Below, piece after piece: positions 7,010 to 16,107 of a stretch of DNA of 18,540 bases. The DNA comes from Tannerellaceae bacterium. GTDB lineage: Bacteria > Bacteroidota > Bacteroidia > Bacteroidales > Tannerellaceae. How positions within the stretch are numbered: the stretch's first letter is position 1; each line of letters begins with the position of its first letter. Location: the NCBI GenBank assembly GCA_031279915.1, contig JAITHO010000020.1, forward strand, positions 1 to 18,540, given 5' to 3'. The translations under genes were made by a program, and so were the position numbers. The notes beneath the pieces were generated by a model. That model was not told the origin of the DNA and made no database searches. It saw only the letters and a program-made list of their open reading frames with translations.

Positions 7010-10000
7010 TTATTCAACCACACTCCTTCCATTGGCTACTTTTTTGACATGTATTCGGACGGCGATGTTGGCGCTCATCTCGGCGATGTGTGAGATGACA
7101 CCGATTTTGCGTCCTTGAGTTTGCAGATTTTCGAGAGCATGCAGGGCTATGGATAGCGAATCGGCGTCGAGCGATCCGAATCCTTCGTCGATAAAGAGCG
7201 ATTCGATTTTCATACGCTTGGAGGATAGCGAGGATAGTCCCAGAGCTAATGCCAGAGCCAGCAAGAAGGATTCGCCGCCTGACAGCGAATGCACCGTGCG
7301 GACTTCACCTAGCATTTCGAGGTCGATGACTTGCAGGGCGAGCGTGCCAGGTATGCGCTGAAGCAGGTAGCGCCGATTGAGTTCCTTCAGTTGTTTGTTG
7401 GCATAAGCAAGCAGAGCGTCGAGAGTGTAGCCTTGAGCTATCTCCTTAAACTTTGATCCGCCGGCTGAACCGAGTAAATCGTTAAGTTTTTGCCAATTCT
7501 CCAGCAATGCACGCTTGGATTCGAGTTCTTCGGCGAAGGCGGCCACACGTTCGCGTGCTGCTGTCTCCTGGCGGAGCGTAGCCTCCAGCTCGGCAATGCG
7601 ATTGCGGGCGGCATCTATTTGGGCGTTAGTTGCACGTAGATATTCGGATAAGCCGTCGATTGATTCCTCATCGGATGCTTTGAGCTCCTCCAGTTCATGC
7701 TGGCGGAGGATTCGCTTGCGTTCTTCGAGGGTGGTAGTGGCGATAGTCCGACGCTTCTCTATATCCGCGAGCGATGCTTTTTCCTGCTGCACCCATGCAG
7801 TGTCATGCGATAGCAGAGCTTGCAGATCGCTGCGCGATAATCCATCTGCCCTTAATTCCAGCAAATGATTGACTGCCGCGTCTTCATCGGCGAGCAAGAG
7901 TCGGCAGGCCGCTATGCTTTGTTCTAATCGCTCGATGGAGCCGCGGAGGAGGTCGGTTTGGGATGTAATCTTGCTGCAGCTCTCGGTGGATTTCTGCATC
8001 TTTTGTTCGGCCTCCTTGCGCTTGGATGAATAGGATGTTTTTATGTTCTCAACCCTCATGCCTTGCAGCAGATCCTTTCGCTGGGTTGCGAGGAGATCGC
8101 GATCGGCGGTGAGCTCCCTCTCCTTTTGTTGCTTCTCTGCAAGAACAGCTATGCCGGCTGCCAATGATTCTTCGACGTTATGCAGCAGAGGTGCGTTGCG
8201 CTCAAGGATGCTCAGGGCTTTCGATTTTTGTTGGGAGGATGCAGTCCATTGCTCAGCCGCCGCTTTCAATGCCGAGCTCAGCGATCCTTGTTCGATGGCC
8301 TCCTTCCATTTGGGCAGAGGATGCAGCAAGCTTTCGGCCTTCTCCCAGAGCTCTCCATAGCGGTTTGAATAGTTCTCTGCCGATGCCGTTAGCGATGCAA
8401 CAGAATCTTTGCCTGATTCGAGGGCAGCAGTAAGCGATAGGCGTTCTTGCTTTAGTCGTTCTGATTCGATGATCTGTTCGGGACTGACATGCTTTGCCGG
8501 ATGATGCAGGCTGCCGCATAGCGGACATGCTTGGCCGTCGGCGAGCTCAGCCCGCATGGCCATTATCTCCGGCGAAGTAATCGTTCCCGACGACAAGCGG
8601 TGCAGCTTTTCCTTCGTAAGATGGAGCTCAGCTTTAGCCGCCTCAAGTTTGCGGAGGTAATCGAGGCGCTTCTGAGCCGTTGCCTCCAAGTCGGCGATTG
8701 ATGTGAGAATAAGATCGGTTTGGGGAATAATGGGCTCGAAAGATCGGCATGAATCCAAATCAGCATCGGCTTTAGCGATCCGTTTGCGAGCAGCCTCCAT
8801 CTCATCCGTCAGCGATTTGCTAGATTGCTCGAGGCGGATGTTATCGGCCATAACTCTACTTGATTCCTTGCGAGCTTCCGTCAGATTGGCCTCAGCATTT
8901 GCAATCCTGATGTCGAGAGCTTCTGCCTGCCGCAACGACGGCTCAATCATCTCCCACTCTTCCTCGATCTTGCGTTTATCCTTCTCATGCCCTTCGCAAG
9001 CCGACTTAGCCTCCTTGAGCAAGATGATTTGCTTTGCATATTCATTTTCGGCGATTATAAGCTCAGCTTTGCTCGAATCCAGTTGTCGCGACAAGGCGCG
9101 GAAGCTATTGAAGTTGTCTCTTAAGTCTTGCACGCTATCTATTTGATGAATCAAAGCGAAACGGGAGGCCGCCTCTTCTGTTTGCCGGCCGACTTCTTTC
9201 AACTGCTGTTCGGCAAGCTCTATATTCTTCAGGAGAGCGCTACGAGCGTTGAGCCATTTCAGCTTGGTTTCAGCGATTCGAGCGGATTCTTTGGCTCTGC
9301 GGGATTCGTCAGTCTGCGAATCGCATTCCGTTCGGCAGGCCGTCGTTTGTTCGTCAGACATGAGAGCTATGCCTTGTATCCTTTCTTTAATGCGGACATA
9401 TTCAAGTTCTGCCTCTTTGGTTTTTTGATGAATAATGATGGATATGCGCGAGTATACCTCTGTGCCCGTCAGCTTTTCGAGAAGTTCGGCCTTCTCGGCT
9501 TGTTTAGCCTTTAGGAATGTTGCGAAGTCGCCTTGGGCAAGGAGTACGGCGCGAGTGAACTGTCCGAAGCTAAGTCCGATTAGCTCCGATATCTTTTGCA
9601 GCAGATCGCCTGCACGTCCTTGTACTTCCTCGCCTGTTGTTAGATTCAGGAGCCGCATTTCTCGGTTCATAAGCGCTCCGTCGGCTTTTCCTCGAGCACG
9701 GCGCACCGACCAGGTTGAGCGATACTTCATGCCGTCGAGCGATAGGAAATCGACCTCTGCATATCCCTCGGCTGTGCCGCGCCGCAGCAATGTTCGGCAA
9801 TCCTGCTGGCTGATCGGTTTGCTATTCGAATAAGCTATAACGACATTGTTTTCGGCAGCCATACTCATCCTTGGAGTATTGCCGAAGAGCGCCAAGCAAA
9901 GCGCATCAAGCAGAGTTGATTTGCCGGAGCCCGTACTGCCGGTGATGGCGAAGATCCCCGCTGAGGCAAGCGGTTCGCGGCTGAAATCTATCTCAAATAA

Positions 10001-10048
10001 TCCTTCGAGGGAGGCCAGGTTTTTGCCTCTTATTGCTAATATCTTCAT
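7010..10048 (-). CDS. sbcC: Exonuclease SbcC (Rad50-like ATPase subunit of SbcCD)
   Basis: 1012 residues with Rad50/SbcC architecture. The Walker A is GSTGSGKST (37-45), with a Q-loop region AQGDFATFL (171-179). Two long coiled-coil arms (about 185-490 and 525-890) flank the zinc hook CPLC (508-511). The ABC signature is LSGGE (922-926), and the Walker B is LFIDEGFGSLD (951-961). With SbcD it forms an ATP-dependent nuclease that opens hairpins and processes double-strand break ends in the cytoplasm. Length and all motifs are normal. The ATG overlaps the TGA of sbcD by 4 nt, so the two subunits are translationally coupled. It is the last gene of the hisB-sbcD-sbcC operon. Confidence 0.95.
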   Translation of the reverse strand: MKILAIRGKNLASLEGLFEIDFSREPLASAGIFAITGSTGSGKSTLLDALCLALFGNTPRMSMAAENNVVIAYSNSKPISQQDCRTLLRRGTAEGYAEVDFLSLDGMKYRSTWSVRRARGKADGALMNREMRLLNLTTGEEVQGRAGDLLQKISELIGLSFGQFTRAVLLAQGDFATFLKAKQAEKAELLEKLTGTEVYSRISIIIHQKTKEAELEYVRIKERIQGIALMSDEQTTACRTECDSQTDESRRAKESARIAETKLKWLNARSALLKNIELAEQQLKEVGRQTEEAASRFALIHQIDSVQDLRDNFNSFRALSRQLDSSKAELIIAENEYAKQIILLKEAKSACEGHEKDKRKIEEEWEMIEPSLRQAEALDIRIANAEANLTEARKESSRVMADNIRLEQSSKSLTDEMEAARKRIAKADADLDSCRSFEPIIPQTDLILTSIADLEATAQKRLDYLRKLEAAKAELHLTKEKLHRLSSGTITSPEIMAMRAELADGQACPLCGSLHHPAKHVSPEQIIESERLKQERLSLTAALESGKDSVASLTASAENYSNRYGELWEKAESLLHPLPKWKEAIEQGSLSSALKAAAEQWTASSQQKSKALSILERNAPLLHNVEESLAAGIAVLAEKQQKERELTADRDLLATQRKDLLQGMRVENIKTSYSSKRKEAEQKMQKSTESCSKITSQTDLLRGSIERLEQSIAACRLLLADEDAAVNHLLELRADGLSRSDLQALLSHDTAWVQQEKASLADIEKRRTIATTTLEERKRILRQHELEELKASDEESIDGLSEYLRATNAQIDAARNRIAELEATLRQETAARERVAAFAEELESKRALLENWQKLNDLLGSAGGSKFKEIAQGYTLDALLAYANKQLKELNRRYLLQRIPGTLALQVIDLEMLGEVRTVHSLSGGESFLLALALALGLSSLSSKRMKIESLFIDEGFGSLDADSLSIALHALENLQTQGRKIGVISHIAEMSANIAVRIHVKKVANGRSVVE

Positions 10049-11259
10049 CGATCGGCCTCTCTGATTGCAGTTAGTAATAGCTCTTGCATGGCTTGGGGCA
10101 TCTCTTCGCCTCCGAAGGTTTGACGATATACATCCAAAGCCATATCAACGGGTTTAATGTTGTGAAGTTCCTCGAAGGATACTCCTCCGGAGCTCTTCCC
10201 TTGAGAGGGAAATACCGGCACAATGCCTGCGAGCCGAACCGATTTGCCTTCCAAAGCCGACTCTATTCGAAAGCGTAGCGCAGGCTCTGGCTCTCTAAGC
10301 TTAATCCTGACCTCGATATAAGGCGACAGAGATGTTATCTCGCCACCAGGAAGGTTGGCCAACTCTTCAAGTACCGTTTGCAGCGAGCCCGCTTCATCGC
10401 TTCTTGGTATAGATATAAGTTCGGACGGAGGACTGAAGTCTATGAAATCAAACTTTGTTTCCGCATTGATCCCCTCGCTTATCTCCACTAATACCACGCC
10501 ACGGCGATTATTACGCTCGGCAAACGACATCGGAACCGGAGCTCCGGCATATCTAATCTTATCCCTCCCCGACACTGATTGGGGTCTGTGCAGATGCCCG
10601 AGAGCCGTATATGCCAAAGTTGAAGGGAAGGCATCCGATGAAACTGATTCCAAGCCGCCGATAATGCTTCGCTCAGAGCTATCATTGTCGGATATGCAAG
10701 CGCCCATCGACTGCAAATGGCCCATGGCAACGATCGGCAAGCTGGCGTCAGGAACAGCATCCAGCAATGCGCGATATAGCTTGCTTACTCCCTCAGAATA
10801 ATTGCTTGCCGGAGGATAATCGCCCTGCCGCAAATAAGGAACGGCAAGGCACCAAGCCTTGGTTACGCCATCGCAGATCAGGGGTATGATGAGCCGTTCA
10901 AGATCTATCTCTCCATCGGATTTGCGGCGAATAATCCCGCGGGCATGCACTCGCATCCCCTCCAATAATGGCTCCGGAGCCTCGAGCCTGGCCGCCGAAT
11001 CGTGATTGCCGGCTATTACGACAACGTTCAGCTCCGGATTATCGCTCGTTATTTCACGCAGGAAGCGATAGTACATAGCCTGCGATTCGGCCGGTGGATT
11101 TGGGTTATCAAACACGTCGCCTGCAATCAACAGAGCATCCGCCTTCGCCGCCGATAGCTCATTGCGGAGCCAGGCAAGGAAGAGTCGATGCTCTTCCTTC
11201 CGATCGTAGCTGTAAAAGCTTTGGCCCAGATGCCAGTCGGATGTATGTATGATTTTCAT
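10045..11259 (-). CDS. sbcD: Exonuclease SbcD (Mre11-like nuclease subunit)
   Basis: 404 residues, close to the usual length. The metallophosphoesterase motifs are in order: HTSDWHLG (5-12), IAGDVFD (45-51) and AGNHDS (83-88), followed further on by MGHLQSMG and ALGHLHRPQ, which supply the remaining metal-binding histidines. The C-terminal part is the capping and SbcC-binding region. SbcD supplies the manganese-dependent nuclease of SbcCD, acting on DNA hairpins and protein-blocked ends. Its start codon overlaps the hisB stop (ATGA), and its stop overlaps the sbcC start in the same way. Confidence 0.95.
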   Translation of the reverse strand: MKIIHTSDWHLGQSFYSYDRKEEHRLFLAWLRNELSAAKADALLIAGDVFDNPNPPAESQAMYYRFLREITSDNPELNVVVIAGNHDSAARLEAPEPLLEGMRVHARGIIRRKSDGEIDLERLIIPLICDGVTKAWCLAVPYLRQGDYPPASNYSEGVSKLYRALLDAVPDASLPIVAMGHLQSMGACISDNDSSERSIIGGLESVSSDAFPSTLAYTALGHLHRPQSVSGRDKIRYAGAPVPMSFAERNNRRGVVLVEISEGINAETKFDFIDFSPPSELISIPRSDEAGSLQTVLEELANLPGGEITSLSPYIEVRIKLREPEPALRFRIESALEGKSVRLAGIVPVFPSQGKSSGGVSFEELHNIKPVDMALDVYRQTFGGEEMPQAMQELLLTAIREADR

Positions 11260-12362
11260 AATAGCCCTTTAGTGGAGGGAAGTTCGAAGCGATGCGGATC
11301 TCGCGCTATGGCCTGTTTGAGGGCTCGCGCGAAAGCCTTGAAGATGCCCTCGATCTTGTGGTGCTCGTTCTCGCCCTCCGCTCGTATGTGCAGATTCATC
11401 CTGGAGGCATCGCTCAGGCTCTTGAAGAAGTGGCGGAACATCTCGGTGGGTACGTCGCCGATTCGCTCTCTGCGAAACTCGGCGTCCCACACTAGCCACG
11501 GCCTTCCGCCCAGGTCGATAGCCACGCTGCAGAGGCAATCGTCCATCGGCAATGAAAAGCCGTATCGCTCGATGCCGCGCTTATCGCCCAGCGCCCTTAG
11601 CAGAGCCTCGCCCAGCGCCAGAGCCGTGTCTTCAATCGTGTGATGCTCGTCGACTTCAAGATCTCCAACAACCTTCACCTTCATATCAATTCCTGCATGC
11701 CGCCCGATTTGCTCCAGAATATGATTGAAGAATCCGAGGCCGGTATCAATGCTGGTTTGACCATTACCGTTGAGGCCGATCTCGATCAATATGTCGGTTT
11801 CGCGGCTTGTTCGTTGCACCACAGATCGGCGTTCGTTGTCGAGTATAAAGCGCGCAATTTCGTCCCAATCATTGCTAATAAAGAGCGGCTGCTGCATTTC
11901 TGTGGCATCCTCCGGACGACAAAGCCTGATCGCCTTGGCTCCCAGATTCTGCGCCAACAGCACGTCGGTATGCCGGTCGCCAATGACATAAGAAGCCGAT
12001 AGATCGTACTCGCCAGAGAGGTATTTCGTCAGCATCCCCGTTTGCGGCTTCCTAAAAGGCGAATTATCCGCAGGAAAAGATCGGTCGATAAGAATATCGT
12101 CGAACACAATGCCCTCGCCCGCCAAGGTTTTGAGGATAAGATTATGGGGCGGATAAAAAGTCTCTTCAGGGAAAGCCTCCGTGCCAAGTCCGTCCTGATT
12201 GCTCACCATAACAAACTCGAAGTCCAGACGCTGCCTCAGCAGATACAGATTGCGAATCACTTTAGGATAAAACTCCAGCTTTGAGAGGGAGTCGATTTGG
12301 AAATCAACCGGCGGTTCTGTCACCAGCGTTCCGTCTCTGTCGATAAATAGAGCTCGTTTCAT
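11256..12362 (-). CDS. hisB: Bifunctional histidinol-phosphatase / imidazoleglycerol-phosphate dehydratase
   Basis: 368 residues. Residues 1-165 are a HAD phosphatase: FIDRDGTLV (6-14) holds the catalytic aspartates D8 and D10, then [10 protein letters not shown] and YVIGDRHTD. Residues 180-368 are imidazoleglycerol-phosphate dehydratase, with the metal-binding repeats [33 protein letters not shown] and [17 protein letters not shown]. Together they catalyse two steps of histidine synthesis. The zinc-binding Cys/His loop of E. coli HisB-N is absent ([14 protein letters not shown] instead), which I believe is usual for Bacteroidetes HisB. The ATG at 12362 is preferred because the HAD motif follows at once; the 40-codon upstream extension is hydrophobic and overlaps the promoter. 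No other his gene is in the window; it heads an operon with sbcDC. Confidence 0.93.
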   Translation of the reverse strand: MKRALFIDRDGTLVTEPPVDFQIDSLSKLEFYPKVIRNLYLLRQRLDFEFVMVSNQDGLGTEAFPEETFYPPHNLILKTLAGEGIVFDDILIDRSFPADNSPFRKPQTGMLTKYLSGEYDLSASYVIGDRHTDVLLAQNLGAKAIRLCRPEDATEMQQPLFISNDWDEIARFILDNERRSVVQRTSRETDILIEIGLNGNGQTSIDTGLGFFNHILEQIGRHAGIDMKVKVVGDLEVDEHHTIEDTALALGEALLRALGDKRGIERYGFSLPMDDCLCSVAIDLGGRPWLVWDAEFRRERIGDVPTEMFRHFFKSLSDASRMNLHIRAEGENEHHKIEGIFKAFARALKQAIARDPHRFELPSTKGLL

Positions 12363-12363
12363 T

Positions 12364-12398
12364 TGAATTATGACTTGTGAATTATGAATTATGATTTT
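12364..12398 (-). repeat. Heptanucleotide repeat in the hisB leader
   Basis: Five consecutive 7-bp units on the plus strand: TGAATTA, TGACTTG, TGAATTA, TGAATTA, TGATTTT. On the hisB strand this is a run of TAATTCA-type heptads ending one base before the ATG. It lies in the untranslated leader where the ribosome loads. Confidence 0.75.
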
Positions 12399-12452
12399 TG
12401 GGTTCGCCGACATGACCGTGAAAGCCAGGGCGAGTAAAAATAAGGGGCGCAG

Positions 12453-12483
12453 CAAAATTAAAATAAAGAACAAGGCTTGCAAA
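12453..12483 (-). promoter_or_regulatory. Bacteroidetes sigma-ABfr promoter of hisB-sbcD-sbcC
   Basis: Read on the minus strand: TTTG (12483-12480), a 19-nt spacer, then TAATTTTG (12460-12453), an exact consensus match with the same spacing as the promoter at 12-42. Expected transcription start is near 12446, giving a leader of about 84 nt that contains the heptad repeats. The two downstream junctions overlap, so this probably drives all three genes. Confidence 0.8.
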
Positions 12484-12504
12484 GCCCAATCCTATATGTA
12501 GAAA

Positions 12505-12598
12505 GCTTGCGGAAATTTTCCGCAGAGAATATACACGTTGGATTCTTTAGGAATTTGCCGGCGGGGATGCAAACGGTCGTGCATTGGCTTGCGGAAAT
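12505..12598. promoter_or_regulatory. Repeated GCTTGCGGAAAT and a 17-bp palindrome between hisB and the helicase gene
   Basis: GCTTGCGGAAAT occurs at 12505-12516 and again at 12587-12598, 82 bp apart. The first copy is part of a near-perfect palindrome, TGCGGAAA (12508-12515) and TTTCCGCA (12517-12524) about a single T. The palindrome is just upstream of the hisB -33 box, so it could be an operator for hisB or for both divergent genes. No regulator is known. The rest of the 393-bp gap shows nothing further apart from the two promoters and the heptads. Confidence 0.4.
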
Positions 12599-12698
12599 CT
12601 CGGTATACTATTTTTTAGGCCGGCTCGCCGCAATAAAGATTCGCAGAAGGATAATTTGCAGTATAAATAAGTTCGGGCATCCTCCTTTACAGCAAGAG

Positions 12699-12730
12699 TT
12701 TCATAATCTCTTAGTTTCTTCGTACTTTTG
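12699..12730 (+). promoter_or_regulatory. Promoter of the DEAD-box helicase gene
   Basis: TACTTTTG at 12723-12730 is an exact -7 element. TTTC at 12699-12702, 20 nt upstream, matches three of four bases of the -33 element. Transcription would start near 12737, leaving a very short leader of about 20 nt before the TTG start at 12756. Confidence 0.65.
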
Positions 12731-12755
12731 TGCCTCCTCATAAATAATAATCATA

Positions 12756-14306
12756 TTGAAAACATTTGAAGAATTAGGAATTGCCTTGCCAATCTTACAG
12801 GCAATCCGCGAAATGGGATTCGAAACCCCGATGCCCGTGCAGGAAGAGGTCATACCTTTTTTGCTGGGCGATGATAACGATGTCATAGCTCTTGCCCAAA
12901 CGGGTACCGGCAAAACGGCCGCTTTTGGCCTGCCTATACTGCAAAACATCGACATTGCAACTAATCAGCCCCAGGCTCTTATCCTTTGCCCAACACGCGA
13001 GCTCTGCCTTCAGATTTCCGACGACCTGAACGACTACTCCAAGTACATGGACGCCCTGATTGTGCTGCCTGTTTATGGCGGCTCGAGCATAGAAAGCCAG
13101 ATCAAAACCTTGAAGCGAGGCGTGCATATTGTGGTTGCAACGCCCGGACGACTGCTCGACCTCATGAATCGCAAGACTGTGGATTTGCGACTTATTCGCA
13201 ATGTAATACTCGACGAAGCCGACGAGATGCTCAACATGGGATTCTCCGATAGCATAGAAGAGATTTTGGCCGCGGTGCCTGCCGGTCGAAACATGCTGCT
13301 CTTCTCGGCAACAATGCCGCAAGGAATAGCTGCCATCGCCCGAAAGTACATGCGACAGCCCAAGGAGATAGTGATAGGAAGGCGGAACGAAGGGAACAAT
13401 AACATACGCCATATATATTATATGGTGAGAGCCCAAGACAAATATCTTGCCCTCAAACGCATTGCGGATTATTATCCTAATATATATGGAATAGTTTTTT
13501 GCCGTACGCGCAAGGAAACGCAAGAGATTGCCGACCAACTGATGCACGACGGATATAACGCCGATTCGCTTCACGGGGATTTAAGCCAAGCTCAGCGCGA
13601 CAACGTGATGCAGAAGTTCAGGATACGCAACATACAGCTGTTAGTGGCCACCGATGTAGCCGCCCGCGGTCTCGATGTCGACGATCTCACACACATCATC
13701 AACTACGGATTGCCCGACGAAGTTGAATCATACACGCATCGCAGCGGTCGCACCGGACGCGCCGGCAAAACAGGCATCGCTATATCGCTCTGCCACGTCC
13801 GCGAGAAAAGCAAGATCCGCAGCATCGAAACCACGCTTAACAAGAAGTTCGAGAAAGGCGAGATACCCGGCGGCAAAGCTATATGCGAGAAGCAAATCCT
13901 CAACCTGGTTGATAAGATTGAGAAAGTGAAGGTTGACGAAGCCGAGATAGCTCCGCTCATGCCTTCCATCTTCCGCAAGTTGGCCTGGCTCGACAAGGAA
14001 GACATCATAAAGCGAATGGTATCGCTCGAATTTAACCGTATGATCAACTACTACAAAGAGGCCGGACAAATCCAAACCGTTAGCGAAGAAGAACCGCCCC
14101 GCAAGAAGAAAGAATGGAAAAAATCAAAACCATACAATGAAACCTCAAGGAAGAAGAAAGATAAAAAGCCGTCTGTAAAGCCCTACGGCAAAGATCCGCG
14201 CAAAGCTGAGGCAAGCGTTCCCTTTTACGAAAGATTCGATAAGAACAGATTCGACAATAAATCGAGAAAGAAAGACAAGCCATGGCGACGTTCTTTCTCA
14301 AGATAG
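12756..14306 (+). CDS. DEAD-box ATP-dependent RNA helicase
   Basis: 516 residues with all superfamily 2 motifs: Q motif GFETPMPVQ (21-29), motif I AQTGTGKT (47-54), Ia PTREL (79-83), II DEAD (153-156), III SAT (184-186), V VATDVAARGLD (297-307) and VI HRSGRTGR (328-335). A helical C-terminal region (about 385-435) is followed by a very basic, lysine/arginine-rich tail of about 80 residues, as in RNA-binding helicases of the DeaD/RhlE kind. It probably remodels ribosomal or messenger RNA, for instance in ribosome assembly or at low temperature; the exact subtype is not determined. The start is TTG: the N-terminus MKTFEELGI is typical for Bacteroidetes orthologues, and the next ATG (residue 20) would delete part of the Q-motif region. 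Confidence 0.93.
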   Translation: MKTFEELGIALPILQAIREMGFETPMPVQEEVIPFLLGDDNDVIALAQTGTGKTAAFGLPILQNIDIATNQPQALILCPTRELCLQISDDLNDYSKYMDALIVLPVYGGSSIESQIKTLKRGVHIVVATPGRLLDLMNRKTVDLRLIRNVILDEADEMLNMGFSDSIEEILAAVPAGRNMLLFSATMPQGIAAIARKYMRQPKEIVIGRRNEGNNNIRHIYYMVRAQDKYLALKRIADYYPNIYGIVFCRTRKETQEIADQLMHDGYNADSLHGDLSQAQRDNVMQKFRIRNIQLLVATDVAARGLDVDDLTHIINYGLPDEVESYTHRSGRTGRAGKTGIAISLCHVREKSKIRSIETTLNKKFEKGEIPGGKAICEKQILNLVDKIEKVKVDEAEIAPLMPSIFRKLAWLDKEDIIKRMVSLEFNRMINYYKEAGQIQTVSEEEPPRKKKEWKKSKPYNETSRKKKDKKPSVKPYGKDPRKAEASVPFYERFDKNRFDNKSRKKDKPWRRSFSR

Positions 14307-14329
14307 GAACTTAAAGGCCTCCCCGACCG

Positions 14330-14363
14330 ATTGTCACTCCTTCAATTTATTTCACTATCTTTA
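14330..14363 (+). promoter_or_regulatory. Possible promoter of the AlbA_2 protein gene
   Basis: TATCTTTA at 14356-14363 matches seven of eight -7 positions. ATTG at 14330-14333, 22 nt upstream, is a weak -33 candidate with long spacing. Another near-match, AAAATTTG (14369-14376), lies close by. The 131-bp gap offers no better candidate and no convincing terminator for the helicase gene. Confidence 0.3.
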
Positions 14364-14437
14364 AACGCAAAATTTGTAACACGTAGTTTAACTCGTTCGG
14401 AAACCATAAAAAGACAAACAAAGCAATACTCATTGAT

Positions 14438-16006
14438 ATGGATGAGAAGGATATAAAGCAGATAATAAAGCAAGGAGAAACACGGTTCGTTGAATTTAGC
14501 AAGTGTACCACCGAATTAACGGATTCTTTCTTCCAATCCGTTTGCGCCTTCCTCAACAAATACGGAGGCAAGCTTATCATAGGCGTTCATGATTTCGGCA
14601 AGATTGTTGGCGTGGCAGAGATGTTCCATGCCAACATGCTTCGCCGCTTTCATCATGCCATAGCTAAAGAGATTTCGCCCGCCGTCGATTTGAAGCTCGC
14701 AACGGTTGCAATAAATAATAGCATGGTGCTATGCATTGATATTCCCGATAGCCCGTATGTGCACAGGTTCAAAGGGAAAGTATATGATAAGATGGGCAAC
14801 GAAACCGTAGACATTACGTACAACTACCACCTGGTAGAGAATCTTTATTTGAGGAAGCGCAATGAGTCGTCGGAGAATATCGTGTGCCCATTCCTCAAAG
14901 TGTCGGAGCTCGACGAAGCTGCCTTTCTGACAATGCGTCAAGCCATAGCGGAGGCACATCCCGCCCATCCATGGCTATCGTTAAGCAACGAAGAAATCCT
15001 GCACAAAGAAGGTTTCCGCAGGCGCGATTTAGTTAGCGGCAAAGACGGATTCACGCTAGCCGCCGTACTCCTGTTCGGCAAAGAAGACTCCATACAGAAT
15101 TACAGTCCGGCAATCCATCGCATTGAAGCCGTATATCGCAATGTCACCTTCAAAGACTTTTCTCGACCCGCCTCCGATTATCTCGAAAGCCGGTATGACG
15201 ATCGCGATATTATCTTCTCGAACCTTATGGAAGCATGGCCGCGACTGAAAAAGTTTATATCGCGCAATATGCCCGAATGCCTCATCAATAACGGCAGCAG
15301 AGTGGATGTGCGAGGAAAAATATTCGATGAGATTCTCTCCAACTTCTTAATCCACAAAGAATATACATACAGATACCCGTCGCGCCTGCTGATATTCTCC
15401 GACCGAATCATCACCGAAAACGGCGCCCGCGTAAAGCCTCACAATGCCGATCCGAACGAGATGCCCGAATCGACAGCCAAGAACCCGCTCATCGCACAAG
15501 TATTTCGCGCAATGGGATGGACTGGCCCTGCCGGATCAGGACGCGCCAATATCTTTCAGTATGCTCCATACTATGATACAGACTACGAAATAGAAATCCG
15601 CAACGACGAATGCTTCTTTTTCTCTATGACCTACGGAGGTCGCAGGCTCAGCAAAGCAGTTGCAACCTTTGCTGCTCCAAAGCAGGCAGCTACGGATAGC
15701 GCTACGGAATGGCCGATGTACTTCTCCAAAGTATCAAAGGCTTGTCCGGCTATCGACATCTCATATCTCGACAAAGCCGAAGACATACTCGCGGCCTGCA
15801 TCAAGCCGATGCAAATAACCGACATGATGCGTCTCGTGCAGCAATCCAATCGAACGCGCTTTCGCCAGAACATCATCCGTCCACTTCTTGAAGCAGGCCT
15901 ACTTGCGATGCGAATCCCCACCAAACCTTCGAGCCCGCTGCAACGATACTTCACCACCGAAAAGGGAAAATTATTGCTTATGCAAGGGGAAAAAACCGAC
16001 GAATAA
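14438..16006 (+). CDS. AlbA_2 (Schlafen-type) / HATPase_c_4 putative regulator
   Basis: 522 residues, soluble. Residues about 10-125 form an AlbA_2/Schlafen-like domain, with GETRFVEFSK (13-22), the helix AFLNKYGGKLIIGVHDFGKIVGV (37-59) and VVxIDIPxS-like strands near 96-105. Residues about 290-400 match the GHKL-type HATPase_c_4 domain: FDEILSNFLIHKEY (296-309), LLIFSDRIITENGAR (317-331) and NPLIAQVFRAMGWTGPAGSGRANI (349-372). The C-terminal 75 residues look like a winged helix (PMQITDMMRLVQQSNRTRFR, then LLEAGLL). This arrangement is usually annotated as a putative DNA-binding or RecG-related transcriptional regulator; the biochemical role is poorly known. It stands alone with no obvious partner and a strong hairpin 28 nt downstream. 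Confidence 0.8.
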   Translation: MDEKDIKQIIKQGETRFVEFSKCTTELTDSFFQSVCAFLNKYGGKLIIGVHDFGKIVGVAEMFHANMLRRFHHAIAKEISPAVDLKLATVAINNSMVLCIDIPDSPYVHRFKGKVYDKMGNETVDITYNYHLVENLYLRKRNESSENIVCPFLKVSELDEAAFLTMRQAIAEAHPAHPWLSLSNEEILHKEGFRRRDLVSGKDGFTLAAVLLFGKEDSIQNYSPAIHRIEAVYRNVTFKDFSRPASDYLESRYDDRDIIFSNLMEAWPRLKKFISRNMPECLINNGSRVDVRGKIFDEILSNFLIHKEYTYRYPSRLLIFSDRIITENGARVKPHNADPNEMPESTAKNPLIAQVFRAMGWTGPAGSGRANIFQYAPYYDTDYEIEIRNDECFFFSMTYGGRRLSKAVATFAAPKQAATDSATEWPMYFSKVSKACPAIDISYLDKAEDILAACIKPMQITDMMRLVQQSNRTRFRQNIIRPLLEAGLLAMRIPTKPSSPLQRYFTTEKGKLLLMQGEKTDE

Positions 16007-16034
16007 ACGCCCACAAAACGAAGAAATAAAAGAA

Positions 16035-16067
16035 AAGAGCCGCTCGACTTATTGTCCGACGGCTCTT
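16035..16067. terminator. Strong hairpin, bidirectional terminator candidate
   Basis: AAGAGCCG (16035-16042) pairs with CGGCTCTT (16060-16067); inside, TCG-AC pairs with GT-CGA around a TTATT loop, with single-C bulges. On the minus strand it is followed by TTCTTTTATTTCTT, a good U-rich tail, so it best suits transcripts from the right, namely the decayed T9SS-cargo gene at 16108-16221. It also lies 28 nt after the AlbA_2 gene and may end that transcript, although there is no T-run on that side. Confidence 0.65.
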
Positions 16068-16107
16068 ACTGTTTAGGGTGTTACCTATCTACTACGAACT
16101 ATATTAA

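Noticed and set aside
11256..12362. Missing zinc loop in the HisB phosphatase domain as a novelty
   Set aside because: To my knowledge Bacteroidetes HisB proteins commonly lack the E. coli Cys/His zinc loop, and the catalytic aspartates are intact.
12363..12482. 40-residue N-terminal extension of HisB
   Set aside because: The extension covers the consensus promoter and the heptad repeats. The HAD motif starts 5 residues after the ATG at 12362, as in other HisB proteins.
12795..13574. 259-codon minus-strand ORF inside the helicase gene
   Set aside because: Antisense of the helicase motifs, with no similarity of its own and no promoter.
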